From Phlegmacium glaucopus (Eukaryota > Basidiomycota > Agaricomycetes > Agaricales > Cortinariaceae), in the NCBI GenBank assembly GCA_015039465.1, contig MU130157.1:637125-701124 (forward strand): 64,000 nucleotides of DNA, in the 5' to 3' direction. The notes beneath the pieces are model-generated. The model searched no databases, was not told the origin of the DNA, and saw nothing but the letters and a program-made list of their open reading frames with translations. This document shows, piece by piece, positions 23,725 to 35,468 of the stretch. Position numbers and translations under genes: made by a program. Positions within the stretch are counted from its first letter, which is position 1. Every line of letters starts with the position of its first letter.

Positions 23725-24951
23725 ATGAAGTTGAAAACCTCCGGACTGTTCGACAATCTTCGAGATGATTGTACAGCTGCTGCTCTAGAGTTTATGGGGA
23801 CCGTTTTTTTTCTCCTTTTTGGACTAGGTGGTATCCAAGCTTCCACTGCGGAGATTACTGTAGCGAACAGGCCATCATCCGCTCTTGAACAGGTGCTCTA
23901 CATATCGACGTGTATGGGATTGAGCTTGTTGATATCGGCTTGGATGTTCTTCAGAGTCACAGGTGGACTGTTTAACCCGAATGTCTCACTCGCTCTGCTG
24001 CTTGTTGGAAGTCTCGGACCTGTACGATTCGTCCTTTACTGCATCGCTCAACTACTCGGCGGCATCGCGGCTTCCGCTATAGTGCTTGGATTGACATCAG
24101 CCGAACTATCTGTCAAGTAAATACCCGCCATCATGAATCTCACAGAGACTGACAACGAGTAGTACATTTCTTCAGCAAGGGACGAGCCGTGCGCAAGGAG
24201 TTTTCATTGAAATGTTCATCACAGGCGCTCTTGTTCTTTCAGTTTTGATGTTAGCGGCGGAAAAGCATCAAGCTACAGCCTTTGCTCCGGTACGAGGATA
24301 TTGCTGGTCCTACAACTGTTGAATTTCACTCAGCTTCTACATTCTGGATACGTAGATTGGAATCGGTCTCACCTTATTCGCCTGTCACCTGTATGATGTC
24401 TTCCCACAATATCCCTAGTAGGCTACTGATTATCCGTGTGCAGTTTTGCCGTCTACTACACTGGCGCCGCTATGAACACAGCGAGAGCGTTTGGACCTGC
24501 GGTTGTCTCGGGCTTCCCTACTCCTAATCACTGGGTGGTCAGCAGACTTCTCGATAATGCAAACTTTTTTCGTTTCACCAAAATATTGTTTCCAGTACTG
24601 GCTAGGGCCTTTCCTTGGGTCTCTCCTCGGCGCAGGCTTCTACATCATGCTCAAGCAGTATGTCCCCTTTCTTGCCTATCTTGCGCCATCAATCATGGTT
24701 AATCACCCATCGATAGCTTTCATTATTGGAGGCTTAACCCCGACCAAGCGACAAGTGATCCAAAAAAATCGCCTGATCCCATTGCAAGTCTGACGGCGGC
24801 GGTCGAAGGCGATAGCAACCCTACAAAGGAGAACAGGGAAGCAGAAAAGTATGGCAATGGGCAGGTAGGTGAGGCCACGAAAGTAGATGGAGCTAACGAT
24901 CGAGGAAAGGATACCCAGGAGAGAATCAGGCGCAATGATAGCGTAGTTTGA
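23725..24951 (+). CDS. Aquaporin / aquaglyceroporin (MIP family) with altered NPA boxes
   Basis: Six exons give about 320 residues, normal for fungal aquaporins. Six hydrophobic segments are visible, starting [19 protein letters not shown] and ending in [19 protein letters not shown]. These channels pass water, and sometimes glycerol, through the plasma membrane or vacuole. The two half-helix boxes are both non-standard: the first reads NPN ([14 protein letters not shown]) and the second NTA ([14 protein letters not shown]), where NPA is usual. The Arg after the second box, part of the selectivity filter, is kept. The C-terminal tail of about 70 residues is highly charged and contains an acidic/Lys-rich stretch, probably cytosolic. 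Introns are GT-AG, and the last acceptor (CGATAG) was chosen because it keeps [11 protein letters not shown] in frame. The start is the first ATG before [11 protein letters not shown]. Confidence 0.9.
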
Positions 24952-25463
24952 TTGTTTGATAGGGATGTATATCTTGGTTCGACCATGCTGTAAATATTGA
25001 CGAGGATGTTTGTGGCAACTGAAGGTCTTTCCTGGCGTGATAGATGAACGCTATGGTGGCGCGGTATCAAACACCTATATCAGTGTTTTCCTGCACCATT
25101 TTGCCCTTTGGTGATGCAGAAGCAAGGGTTTGGTTTTCCTCCTGACGAGATCAGTATTTCAAAACCAAAGAGCGTTAATAACAATCCCGAATTTCCTGGA
25201 TCATCCGCTTCGATTTTGATCATGTTCAATGCAGCACTAGTCGTTTGAGCTTCATCTCTCTGCTTCGTCTTCGAAGGGAATAATCAGGGGTTCTTAATCA
25301 GATGGCACCCCTTCACTGCATGGGCCACCAACGAAGTAGGGTATGATTATCAGGCTAAGGAAAGCCTTTCAGTCCCCTGTATTTATAGGTAGACTAAAGC
25401 AGGACTCACTCGACGTCTTGAAATCTTTATTTCATTTTCGCTCCTGCTGGAATTCCAACAAGC
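24952..25463. other. Intergenic
   Basis: This is 512 bp holding the aquaporin 3' flank and the promoter of the GH17-like gene. Nothing further was recognised. Confidence 0.6.
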
Positions 25464-26953
25464 ATGATTCTGTCCATGTTTACTCTTGGAGCAATAGCTA
25501 TAGGATCCCTCGTCATTGAGCCGGTATGCGCTCACCCAGGGCTGACAACCTCTACTGTGAGCGTCGCGAACCGTGCCGAGATAACAGGACCGGTGGCAGC
25601 CGCCGATAGCGTTCCACCAAATTGTTTCCCAGCAATCGGCTTCACGATGCCAACAGCAACACCTGCCTCCCTGACCGATTGGTGGTGTAACTATGACACT
25701 GAATACGCATTCGTAGGATTCAGCTATGAAATAACGGCTTGTGAGGAATTTTAGGAGATTGATAATTTCGTGATGCTCACCACGATCCTTTGTTTTCAGG
25801 CCAGAGTTTGACCACATTGAAAGAGGAGTTTTTGGACATTAGAAAAAGGTTCAATGGAAGATACGTGCGAATCTATGGTTTCTGCGATAACACGGGATTT
25901 TAGTAAGCTAGATTTGAAAAAATGCGATTGTACGCTCACCGCTCTCACGTAGTAACAATGTTATTGAGGCCGCCTGGGATGCTGGGGTCGGGGTACATGC
26001 TTTAATCTGGGTACGCTATACTCAGGGTTAAATTCAAGGGATAATAACAAGAAAATACCTCAGTTCGGATTTGATGGTGATAACAAGTGGGTAAAACGTC
26101 GTGACGACCTATTTGGACTCCTGCATTCGAACCCCAAGGCAAAGTTTGTCACTCGGGTGGTGCAATTTGGCTCCGAGCCCCTTTATGATGATGTCTTATA
26201 TGCCAGCGTTCTCGCTGCACAAGTCGTAGAGGCGAAGACCAATTTAAGTAGCCTCCATATCCCAGTTACTATCAGTGAGATGGCTTACGGGTGGCAAGAG
26301 GTTAGTCGATTTGCTTAATAATTTTATAGGATGATCACTCACTAAAATTTTTAGCGTCAAGATGATGGTGCAGGGAAAATCATGGACGCAATTGATCTGA
26401 TTGATGCACATATGTTGCCCTTTTTTTCGACACAAGCATCCACCGGTAGGCACTATTTTCGAAAAGTAGATGCCAGATATTTGACAACGCCAAAATCTTG
26501 TTCATTGTCCTTTAGCCAGTAATTCTTGGCCTATTGTAACGACTGATATCGATTGGTTTGTGAACAATGGCCAAAACAAGAAGATATACCTCAGCCAGGT
26601 GAAGTTTCAGCTTCTTGTGACGATCTCATCTAATATAGCTTGGACACAGAACGGTTGGCCATCTGTTACATATCAAGGTGTGGAACCTAATAGCCCGTCT
26701 GCAGTAGCTAATGTGCAGAATGAACATGTGAGTACTTGAACTCCTTTATATTGATTCCAAACTCACTTGGACCGTACGCGTGCAGGATTACTATACTCTG
26801 CTGGACGAACGGTGTTCCTACTTTAAAAGCGTGGCTGGTGGTGGCATTGGATGGTTTGCTCATATCTACAGTGACGATCAAGAGCCGGGATATGGCATAT
26901 ACGGTACCAACGGTGTCTTGAAGTTTCCTTTTAGTCCCAGAACCTCATGCTAG
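25464..26953 (+). CDS. Secreted GH17-like protein (endo-beta-1,3-glucanase fold)
   Basis: Eight or so exons give about 370 residues. A signal peptide is clear (MILSMFTLGAIAIGSLVIEP, cleavage near CAHP). The middle follows glycoside hydrolase family 17: RYVRIYGFCDNTGFYNNV, AGVGVHALIWFGFDG, then FVTRVVQFGSEPLYDDVL holding the putative acid/base Glu (GSEP), and TISEMAYGWQE. The end has IDWFVNNGQNKKIYLSQNGW, WFAHIYSDDQEPGYGIYG and a final FPFSPRTSC. GH17 enzymes cut beta-1,3-glucan in fungal walls. The GWP box reads SQNGWPS, so Gln stands where family members have the nucleophile Glu (SETGWP). The protein may therefore be weakly active or glucan-binding only. Its stop lies just 59 bp before GET4 on the same strand. 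Confidence 0.85.
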
Positions 26954-27012
26954 ATTATGTAATTCTCATAATATTTTGGACTCCGCTGGTTTATCCCTTG
27001 TAACGTCAACAC

Positions 27013-28287
27013 ATGGCATCTACTAGGGCTTTAAACGCGATATTACCCTTGATACCAACGGCCCCTTATGAGGCGCACCAAAAAGCTCGTACTTTTACTG
27101 CGCGATATGTGAAATCAAATCAATACGATACAGCTATCGATGTTCTTTTCCAAAGTGCCAGAGAATTGTTCAAGAATGGGCAACCTGGAAGTGGATCGGA
27201 TCTGACTGGGTTTCTCTTGGATGTATATGAGACTAAGGACGAGATTGTGAACGAAGAAAGCAGGGGTGAGCCTTCCAACTTATTGCCTAACATGATCATG
27301 ATTATCGACTTTCTATCTATTTTCAACACAGGGAGACTTACCCAGCTCATAGCTCTCGCAGGGCCCTCTGGAGGCTGGAGGAAAACTATGATTGATAAAT
27401 CTATAGCGTCAGTTCCCTTGGTTTATCCATTCTCTTCTCGCTGAATCACACCCAGATGGTCAGCTAAACATGGGATATGCCCAGCCGGTGATCAAGACTT
27501 ACATCACTACGTTGGAGAACTGCTGTATAAGGGTACGTTTTATAGAAACAAGCAATTTCTCTTTAAATGAAAAGATTTTTCTCAGAGGGTGCATTTGAGG
27601 CCGCTGAAGTACACCTATTGGCTTCAGGAAAACGTGACAGTGCTCGCCTTCTTGCAGAAATGTGCATACATTGGGCATTACCCAATCAAGTTTATGGTTT
27701 ATTTGCAATTCGTGGTACAATACCGTATGTTGTTTCCACCCCTTCTGTTGTCTCGTGATGCTTCATTTTATATCAAGTTATTTGCAGAACGGCAATATCC
27801 TTGCTGCTCGCACCTTCATCAAACATTTCACTGCAGGGGTCCCCTCATCACTTCGATTTGATTCAGATTCGGTGATCTCTGTTGGCGAAAAGGATGAAGT
27901 TGTCATGACTAAGGATTCACTTGTGAATTTTGCCCAAATGGCTGTATTAACATGCCAGCGGGCACAAGGAGATCAGAACAAAGTCATGAGGGAGAGTTGG
28001 GTACGGCTTTGCGGCACCTATCAAGGCAGAATTACTCAGTTGGCTACTCCAGAGATGCGCAGCGTGAGCATACTTTTTCTCAAGTCCAGTAATGGCTAAT
28101 CCACATGGTCACTTTTTAGTGTCTAAATGAAATAGCTACTCTGTATTTCGCCATTCCGCCTCCCCGTAGTCAGGCTGGGAATCCTTTTGGAGATATGATG
28201 TCTTCTTTGTTTGGTGGCCCAGCTCAAGGTCAACCCACGAGAAGAGTATTGACGCCTGCGACTACAGCATCACCAGGCTTAGATTGA
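27013..28287 (+). CDS. GET4: GET complex subunit Get4
   Basis: Six or seven exons give about 335 residues, matching the family. Get4 pairs with Get5 and delivers tail-anchored membrane proteins to the Get3 ATPase in the cytosol. Family features include YEAHQKARTFTARYVKSNQY, AIDVLFQSARELFKNGQPGS, then DLTGFLLDVY, the HHYVGELLYKEGAFEAAEVH block and the helical-repeat ILAARTFIKHF. The C-terminal part has SCLNEIATLYFAIPPPR and a tail ending PFGDMMSSLFGG, typical of Get4. One acceptor was chosen at TATATCAAG because it gives IPYLQNGN; the nearer TTTGCAG breaks the frame. The start is the first ATG after the GH17 stop, only 59 bp away, so its promoter must overlap the neighbouring gene. Confidence 0.93.
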
Positions 28288-28979
28288 CGGTATGTACCGT
28301 ATGTCTGGCCTATCGCGTTCCATGGTTCGCCTGGTTGATCTACTGTGGGAGGGTTTCAGCAGAAGTTGTTCAACTATGTTATATTAAGAAGATGTCGATA
28401 ATTCAAGTCTATTTTCATTTCGGATCTTAGACACTTCATTTTACTCATAACCTATCAGATCTGCGGCGTTTGTTCGCACAGCGATCATTTCACCCTCGTC
28501 TCTAAATTTGGCCATTGTCCATATGATACATGTCAATGGTTTTTTTTCATGAGCAACCCACCAGTCCACCGTAACAAAGATGTTATCTTTCCCGCTCTCA
28601 TATCACCCCATCCACCTCGAAGGAGGCAATCCTCCTGTATGAAACCTGCCTGGGTCGAGGATTTTGTGTGGGATCAAGACTTTCAGTCATTTGGCAGCCT
28701 CTCATCGTAACCACTCGATGGGAAATTGCACATGCAACCGTCCGCACCAAGCGCATCTCGTTTACACGCTCGATAGGAAGAGCAAGTGCATGAACAGCCG
28801 GTTCGACATCCCGACGCCATTGATTACTTATTTGAACTTCTATCTGTTGTTGCCTTGGAGTTATTTATGCGCGTGCCATGGTCGACCATGTGTCTAGTAA
28901 GCTTTCTGACATTCTTTTCAGGCTTTATCTAGCTGAGGGCTAAGGTTCTGGGAGAGTTTTCGGTTCTCCGCCCACCATC
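28288..28979. other. Intergenic
   Basis: This is 692 bp between two plus-strand genes. It holds the GET4 3' flank and the promoter of the DUF6534 gene. No coding region or RNA was recognised. Confidence 0.6.
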
Positions 28980-31001
28980 ATGCCTCTCAACCTGAGCAAA
29001 AGCGTCGGTGCTGTCTTCCTCGGAAACATTGTTGCAGGGATGCAAGTACCCTAACCATCGAAATCCATTTACTTACGTGCTTATTATGACGTTGTTGTTT
29101 AGGTTGTATGGAGTAACGACGTTGCAGACATTCATTTATTTCAGAGGAAAATCTCGAGATCGTCCGTCATTCAGACTCTTGGTATGAAGGTCCCTCCTTA
29201 CAAAGGAGTCCATACTGATATTCTCTATAGATTGGTTTTCTGTGGTTCGTCATTTCGATGCTTCTGCCTTCGTGATTTCTTCTGAGACCGATACTGATAT
29301 AAACTTCTAGGCTACTTGACTCTCTCCATATGGCATTCATTACCCATGGGGTTTACCATTATGTAGTTCTCAATTTTACGAATCCCACTGCACTTCTCGA
29401 TCCCACATGGTAACTACCTCTCGTTCCACTTTTTTCACGTAATTGCTGAAACGACGAGCAGGAGCTTATTAGTGAGCAATGAGCATTAACATCACACCTC
29501 AAACCCCGTAGCTCAGTTTTCGGTGCAGGCCCAAGTCATTCTCACAGTGAGTTAGTTCCTTGATATTCTTTGAACGAAAAACCCTTATGGTTCGCGTAAT
29601 CAGTGCATAACTGATCTGATCGCCAGATGGTGAATTTCTCACTTTGAGTTCCATCGTGGAAAATGCTCTGACTTGTCATGCAAGCATATTCGCCCGGAGA
29701 ATATGGTTGTGTACGTTTCTCTCCTTTTCCTTGATTCCTTGAACAATGATGTTCATATATCGGTCTGAAGTGAGTGGGCGCAATAACATCCTACTGTTCA
29801 TTATTGTAAGTATCTTGCTTCTCTGTAAACATCAGGGCTCTTACTATCTTCTTCCTGAATAGTTAGTCACCTCAATTTTCGTTTTCGGTAAGAGACAGAA
29901 GATATCAATGCACCTAAGGACAATGGGCTAACTTTGCTGTCTGTAGCGACCGGAATGGGTTCGTATTTGTTCAAATCCCTGCACAATCTTTCTTTGAATT
30001 GATAAATGCGATCTATCTAGCTTATCCGATCCGAGGGTGAGTATCTCAACAATAAAATAGGTGGATCATAATTGAACCTCCTTAAAAAAAGGTTCTTCGA
30101 TGTCTCGTTTAAAAAGATGCTCCTCGAATCGGTGCGTCGTGGTCAATCGTAGCCAGTCCACGAGCTTGATCCTTTCACTCCAGTGGTTGCTCTATACAGC
30201 TCTGGGAGGCGGCGTCTGTGCTGACGTTCTTATCGCCGCCTCTCTCTGTGTGTTGCTTGACCATAGTCGAACAGGATTCAAATCGTATGTGTTCATCACT
30301 AGCCTTTTCTTGTAGGCGAATCTTAAGCACGGTAATCAGGACGGATTCCTTGGTTAACATTCTCATGCTGTACACCATCAATACTGGTGAGTTCCGCTTG
30401 ATCCCAGAATTATCAAAATACTAAACATCATTTCTCCAGGTTTACTTACATCGTAAGGATTTTTTGCTGGAAATTCTTTGTTCAAACACCCGCCTCATCC
30501 CTGTCATACCAACAGAGTTTGCGCAATGGCTTGTTTTGTAACTGTGAGATTTTTTAAATGAACTTTCAAATGGATACCCGTCCCGTCCTCATTCAGAAAC
30601 ACATTCCTACTAGTTCTCTATCTGGCCGAGCCAGTTCGTCTTCATAGGCATCTACTTCGTGCTTGCCAAGCGTAAGTCTTACCCCATAACTTATTCACAC
30701 CTTTTAATCAACGATTGTCTTCATCCCAGTTTACCTCAACAGCGTTCTTGCTGTTCTAAATACTCGAGAATTTCTACGATCAAGGAATTCTGGCGTGACA
30801 ACGATACCCAAGTCGCCTTCTGCCATCGAACCTCTGGGACTCATGCCAAGTGTATCCGATAACTTGAACCACGACAGCATCGACAGCCCTCAGCATGTGA
30901 GTAGCGCAGATTCATTTTTCCTTCAAAACAGTGCTAACGGCGAAAAACAAAAGTGTCCCTTGAAGCTGGCATTCCATAAATCTACTCGAAGCCCCGCTTG
31001 A
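28980..31001 (+). CDS. DUF6534 integral membrane protein
   Basis: About a dozen short exons were traced by frame and membrane pattern. The family is Agaricomycete-specific with about seven membrane segments; its function is unknown. The N-terminus reads LSKSVGAVFLGNIVAGMLYG, then TLQTFIYFRGKSRDRPSFRL, followed by LLDSLHMAFITHGVYHYVV, which is typical. Later landmarks are FARRIWLLSGRNNILLFIIL, the conserved ADVLIAASLCVLLDHSRTGF (DUF6534 signature) followed by RTDSLVNILMLYTINTGLLT, and VYLNSVLAVLNTREFLR near the end. A Ser-rich cytosolic tail of about 80 residues closes it. Because introns lie every 40-120 bp, single exon borders in the 29.3-30.1 kb part are uncertain. The start is the ATG in a CCATCATGCC context at 28980. 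Confidence 0.82.
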
Positions 31002-31456
31002 ACATTTGATTTCTGTCTGGCCTTACTCGGATATCTTCCATGGCCTAACTTATACTACTTCATCGCAATCTCTCTTGGTTGCGATTACTTACGTGTATTT
31101 TCGACGCCGTCTGTTGATAGACAAGATAGATGTCTTAGTGGAACCAATGTAGTAGTAACTAATAACAACTCTAGCTAACGCCACCAAGTATATATACCCG
31201 TTATGCCAGACTACTTACGCGGTGGATGGCTACTTTCGTTTGGACCTGAACTGAGATCTACACAGGATGATAAATGGTTTGAAGTAATATCTCAATAGAT
31301 CTCATTAGGAGCAGAAGCAAAAAAATTGACACAGGTATACAAAATCCGGCATATCTTCTGATTTTACTCATTATCGTAGTTTTATGGAAACTTCATCAAC
31401 ACGAGAACCTGGGGTATATTGCTGACAGTGTGTACGGTAGACCACGTGCTTTTAGC
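31002..31456. other. Intergenic, converging 3' ends
   Basis: This is 455 bp between the ends of the DUF6534 gene and the disordered-protein gene. Nothing was recognised. Confidence 0.6.
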
Positions 31457-34169
31457 TCATAGTCTTGGGCTAGTAGCTGAGCATGATGTTGCCCGATTTA
31501 TCTTCTCCCTATCCAAGGCAAAAAAGGTGGGTATTACGTTCAAAAGTCCCGACTGGATACGCTGGAGGGGCGAGAGCCCTCCTCCTAGATACGAATCCCG
31601 AATCGGAACAGGAGAGAGGAGGTGCGGACAAGGAGGATCGGGCTGCACAGCGCTATCAACATCTGATCCTTGAGTCGAATTCAATTCGGCTGACAACTCG
31701 AACGAATTGGATGCTGGTTCCGACTCGGAGTAACCACTGCTCAGTGACTGACTGCTCCCACTCGTGGATGGAGACCACAGCGTGCTTTCTATATCAGATC
31801 CTTCATGTTGGACAGGAGTTGATACTTCGTCCAAGTCGACTCTAGGATTTTCCTGTGAAACGAACCCAGGGGCGTCCCAATCATGCAATGTCATGTACTT
31901 AGACAGACCTTCAAACATGGGTGAATCGGAGGGTGTTGCAGGTATAAGTGGAAGAGTGAATGTGATATCGCTGCCATAAGGTGATGTAGCAAAGATGTTC
32001 GTATCGACAGTAGATCGTTCATCCAAGTCATCGGCGTCCTGAAGACACTGAAGGTCAAGCTGAGGCAATGCGTCGGAGTTAAGGCCATGGTGAACTCCTA
32101 GCCTTGCTGGATTACTTGAGCATGGCGGAGACAGATCTTCGACAACGGGGTCCTCAACAGTTTCATCAGCGGGAGCTGTAGCACTCTGGACATCTGCAGT
32201 AACTGAAACTGAAGTGGGCTCGAGAAGACTGGTCGAAGAAGGGGACGATAGTTGTGGAGATGATCGATAAGATTCGATAGCGCCATTCAATATCAAAGAA
32301 TCACGAGGATCTTCAGGATGTACGTTCAAATCCTCAATCTCATGGGCTGCACAGTCTACTGTTCCTTGTGAGGCATCCGGGCTCTGTGAAGTTTCGGGGG
32401 GTTGATCATTATTGGCTAATAGGAGATGAGTTAAGAACATCAGCAGGTTTTTGAGATTTACTGACCTTGACCGACATTGGAACGGGTATCACTAATAGGG
32501 TTATACAGCTCGAGATCGAGTAGGAGAGGAAATTCCGAAAGTGGCGGTAGATTCAACATAAGGTACCCAAGGCTAGAACTAGTAGAAGGGGAAGCAGGAA
32601 AGGTAGCTGCTGGCTCGGTTGCGGGAGGGGATCGCGGGTTAAGGGCTTCCTCATCATCTGTAATCGGACCCTGACTGTCGATCAATGTTTGAGGGTGGTC
32701 AAACGAAAGAGCAAGCGAATTTTCTAATTGAAATCCTTCCAAGGAATCTGAGGTTGACTCCTCTGTGGTCAGGCTGGAGTGGCTAGTAATTATCGGCAGC
32801 CTATCCTCTTCCGAAGGCATAGTAGGATCCAGGGGAGTACTGGGATTTACGTTGCCATCGGAGGGTATCTCAGAATGTTGGATGGCTGCACCCGGATCTC
32901 CTTCATCAACATAAGACAACGTTGGCGAAGGGCTCCTAGCATCGGGCGTATAGTAAGCGGACAAATCGGGGTCAGCAGAATCGTCCTGGAGAAGGGTGAT
33001 GTCTCCTTCCAGCCCGCTTGCCGAATAGGAATCTAATGGGTTTACCGGTTCTGGCTCGTCTAGCCCATGAATCGACGCTTCGCTAGCACAGAAGATCGTG
33101 GTAGATGTGATAGGTTGATCCCCAATTGGTTGAATTTCCGCATTGTAGGCCTCCTCCGCACTATGTACACGTGTAGCACCATCTCTAGCTGGAGTGGTGG
33201 CGGTGGGGATATCAGTGTCAGGGAGAGACGTGACGGCGGATATAGTCAAGTCATTTTGTGGACTGTTATGGCTGATAAGACCAGCATCAGATATGTTTGC
33301 CCCTCCCGAGGGATCTTCTCCCAAAACGGGTGTTTCATCTTCAAGATTAGAGAATATGGGTGATGCTAAAGGTGGCCCGTCTTCCGTGGCGGGGTTTACC
33401 GAAGTATCCTGAAGCGGATGGTCGGGTAGGCCCAGGTGATCCTGCAGTGCAGAGACCTGGGGAAGGGGGGTCTCATTGGCGGTGGCGGCAGTATCGGGGG
33501 TGGCTTCCTCCTCCTCATCGCTATAATCGAAAGCCTCATAATTAAAACTTTCTTGCGGAACTTGTGAGCTGAACATAGCAGATGAACCTGAGTCATTATT
33601 GAGATGAACCATCATATTTACGATGGTCATGCTATTGGCTCCATTGGAAGGACTTCCGGGGACGGTGGGATGCCTGCGGCTATGAATTAAGGGTTCAAGT
33701 TCGGGAAATCTCTTTTTGATCGAGGGGGAACGAGTTAACAAAGTGGTGGGAGGGATGTCACGAAGTTTTTTAAGTTCCTGAGACACCTGTTCGTTGTTTT
33801 TTGATAATCTGTTCTCATAAATGAGTTATGAACTTCATCAGCAGCAAAATGACCCTACTTTTGAAGGCCTGTAAAACTGAGGCCGAGGAAATCTTGGCCA
33901 GACATGCTTGTGGTTTCCATGTGCGCAGCTATATCAGCAGCGACTGTAGGATTGATCTGTTTTATTGTTCTCTGAATCATATCAGCCATTTCATGAGCAT
34001 CGTAGAGAGCCAACTAATCCGGAGAATTTTAATGCAGCTCTATAGCTTGAGGAAAGATGCTTACCGGTGACACAGGAGGTTGTGGGGGGTAATAGGAAGA
34101 CTGATTGAATGTGAATGCCTGCGACCTTCCAATGTGAACGGTAGGAGAGAGTTGATGAAAATCGGCCAT
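31457..34169 (-). CDS. Large disordered Ser/Pro/Asp-rich protein, unknown function
   Basis: Four exons give about 850 residues. The N-terminus (MADFHQLSPTVHIG) and exon 2 (YDAHEMADMIQRTIKQI, VAADIAAHMETTSM) look helical and are the only folded part likely. They join, through an intron starting GTAGGG, to LSKNNEQVSQELKKLRDI. The remainder is low-complexity: rich in Ser, Pro, Asp and Glu, with acidic runs such as DEEEE and clusters such as TPARDGATR. There are no membrane segments and no recognised domain. A fourth exon begins at ANNDQPPETSQ after an intron starting GTCAGT. The start at 34169 is the first ATG upstream of the helical part. A scaffold or regulatory role is possible but is not shown by the sequence. 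Confidence 0.7.
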
Positions 34170-34920
34170 GATCGTTGCTTAAATGAGCCCTATAAGACTT
34201 ATAGGAAGATGGGGGTAGATATCAAAGCTTGGGCGCTAAATTTGCGAAAGAACAAGGGCATTATTGTACCACGAGGCATAAGGTTTCTGGTTCAATTGAC
34301 TTCACACTCCGCATATCCTGTGGGGCAATGTGTCGGAAGGCATCGTTGAGCACTAGATGATTAAGAATCAGATGTGGTGGCTTCCTATTGGAAACCAAGG
34401 TTGAATCCCTGGTATGAGGAAAGCGCTATGGCTCCTCCATGCCTGGGGAGAGCGAAAACGAATCAGCCTGATTATTGAAATTATCGATAGATTCACCTAC
34501 ACCTTAGTTCTGGGATGATAAGTAGCCAAAGAGTTAAGTAAGTATGCCAGGAGAATGTGAATTTTGGAAGAGCGAACCGTTTTGCACAAGTTTTTTTTGC
34601 ACCAGTTGAAAATGGCTGGCAGACCTGCCCTAAATCGCCGCCATCAAAACTCGAAATGTTTTTTCTTCAGCTCTTCCACTCAACCTCAACAATGGCTACC
34701 ATAGTTTGCGACTGGAGTACACAATGAACGCCGAATTATAGCGCACGTATGTCCCTTTTATCTTTTTCATACGGCGCGATGAAATTTTCCATATTTTCTT
34801 CGAGTGCGATTGGCCCTACCTAGGCGTCGACACGATGTGTTTCTTTTTGTCATAGTTACACTGACCGGTTCTTCATTCGCGTTGGCAAACCTTCATACTT
34901 ATTCCCTCTTTCTACCTTCA

Positions 34921-35468
34921 GGTCGGCGTTGATAATTTCACTATTGCCAATGGTACATGTTGCGGGGAGTTCTGTTGACTAGGTGAGCTTTTTCTTCAAC
35001 TTTTTTCCTTCCTTCCACTTCTGCCCTATCTTTACGATGATCTCAAATCATTCAAACTAGAGTATCTGAGGGCTTCATAAAGTTCCGATGCTTTTGACCT
35101 ACCCTTACTGAACTATATATTCTGACACTTGCTTTATAAAGCGCGATGTTAATCATACCTTATTGACAGATGCTCACTGGGCCGAGGATGGAACGTTGAG
35201 CCTTATGTCAATGAATCATGTAAGTTTCTCTACCTGTCTTGTTCATGATGATTCAATGGAGTTACCGCCTGAACCGGCCCTTACGGGGGTTGTCTCTGAC
35301 GACAAATCCAAGGCTGTATTTTTCGAAATATTCTGATCTTTCTTATCCCCTTCCGATATACCTTTTCGTAACGCTCACATGCTCTTGCTTGTTATGCCTC
35401 TAGGATTTAGATGTTGTGCAACACACCACTCCCAGGTTCAAGTGGATAGTAAAGGCTTATAGCTTATG
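34921..35468 (+). other. Possible spliced transcript of unknown nature
   Basis: Short open pieces bounded by good GT...AG signals line up on the plus strand. One reads VGVDNFTIAN, the next DAHWAEDGTLSLMSMNH (phase-compatible through an intron starting GTACAT), and a third DLDVVQHTTPRFKWIVKAYS. No start exon and no clear end were found, and later pieces meet stops. It may be a decayed gene, a non-coding transcript or a small lineage-specific gene. Confidence 0.2.
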
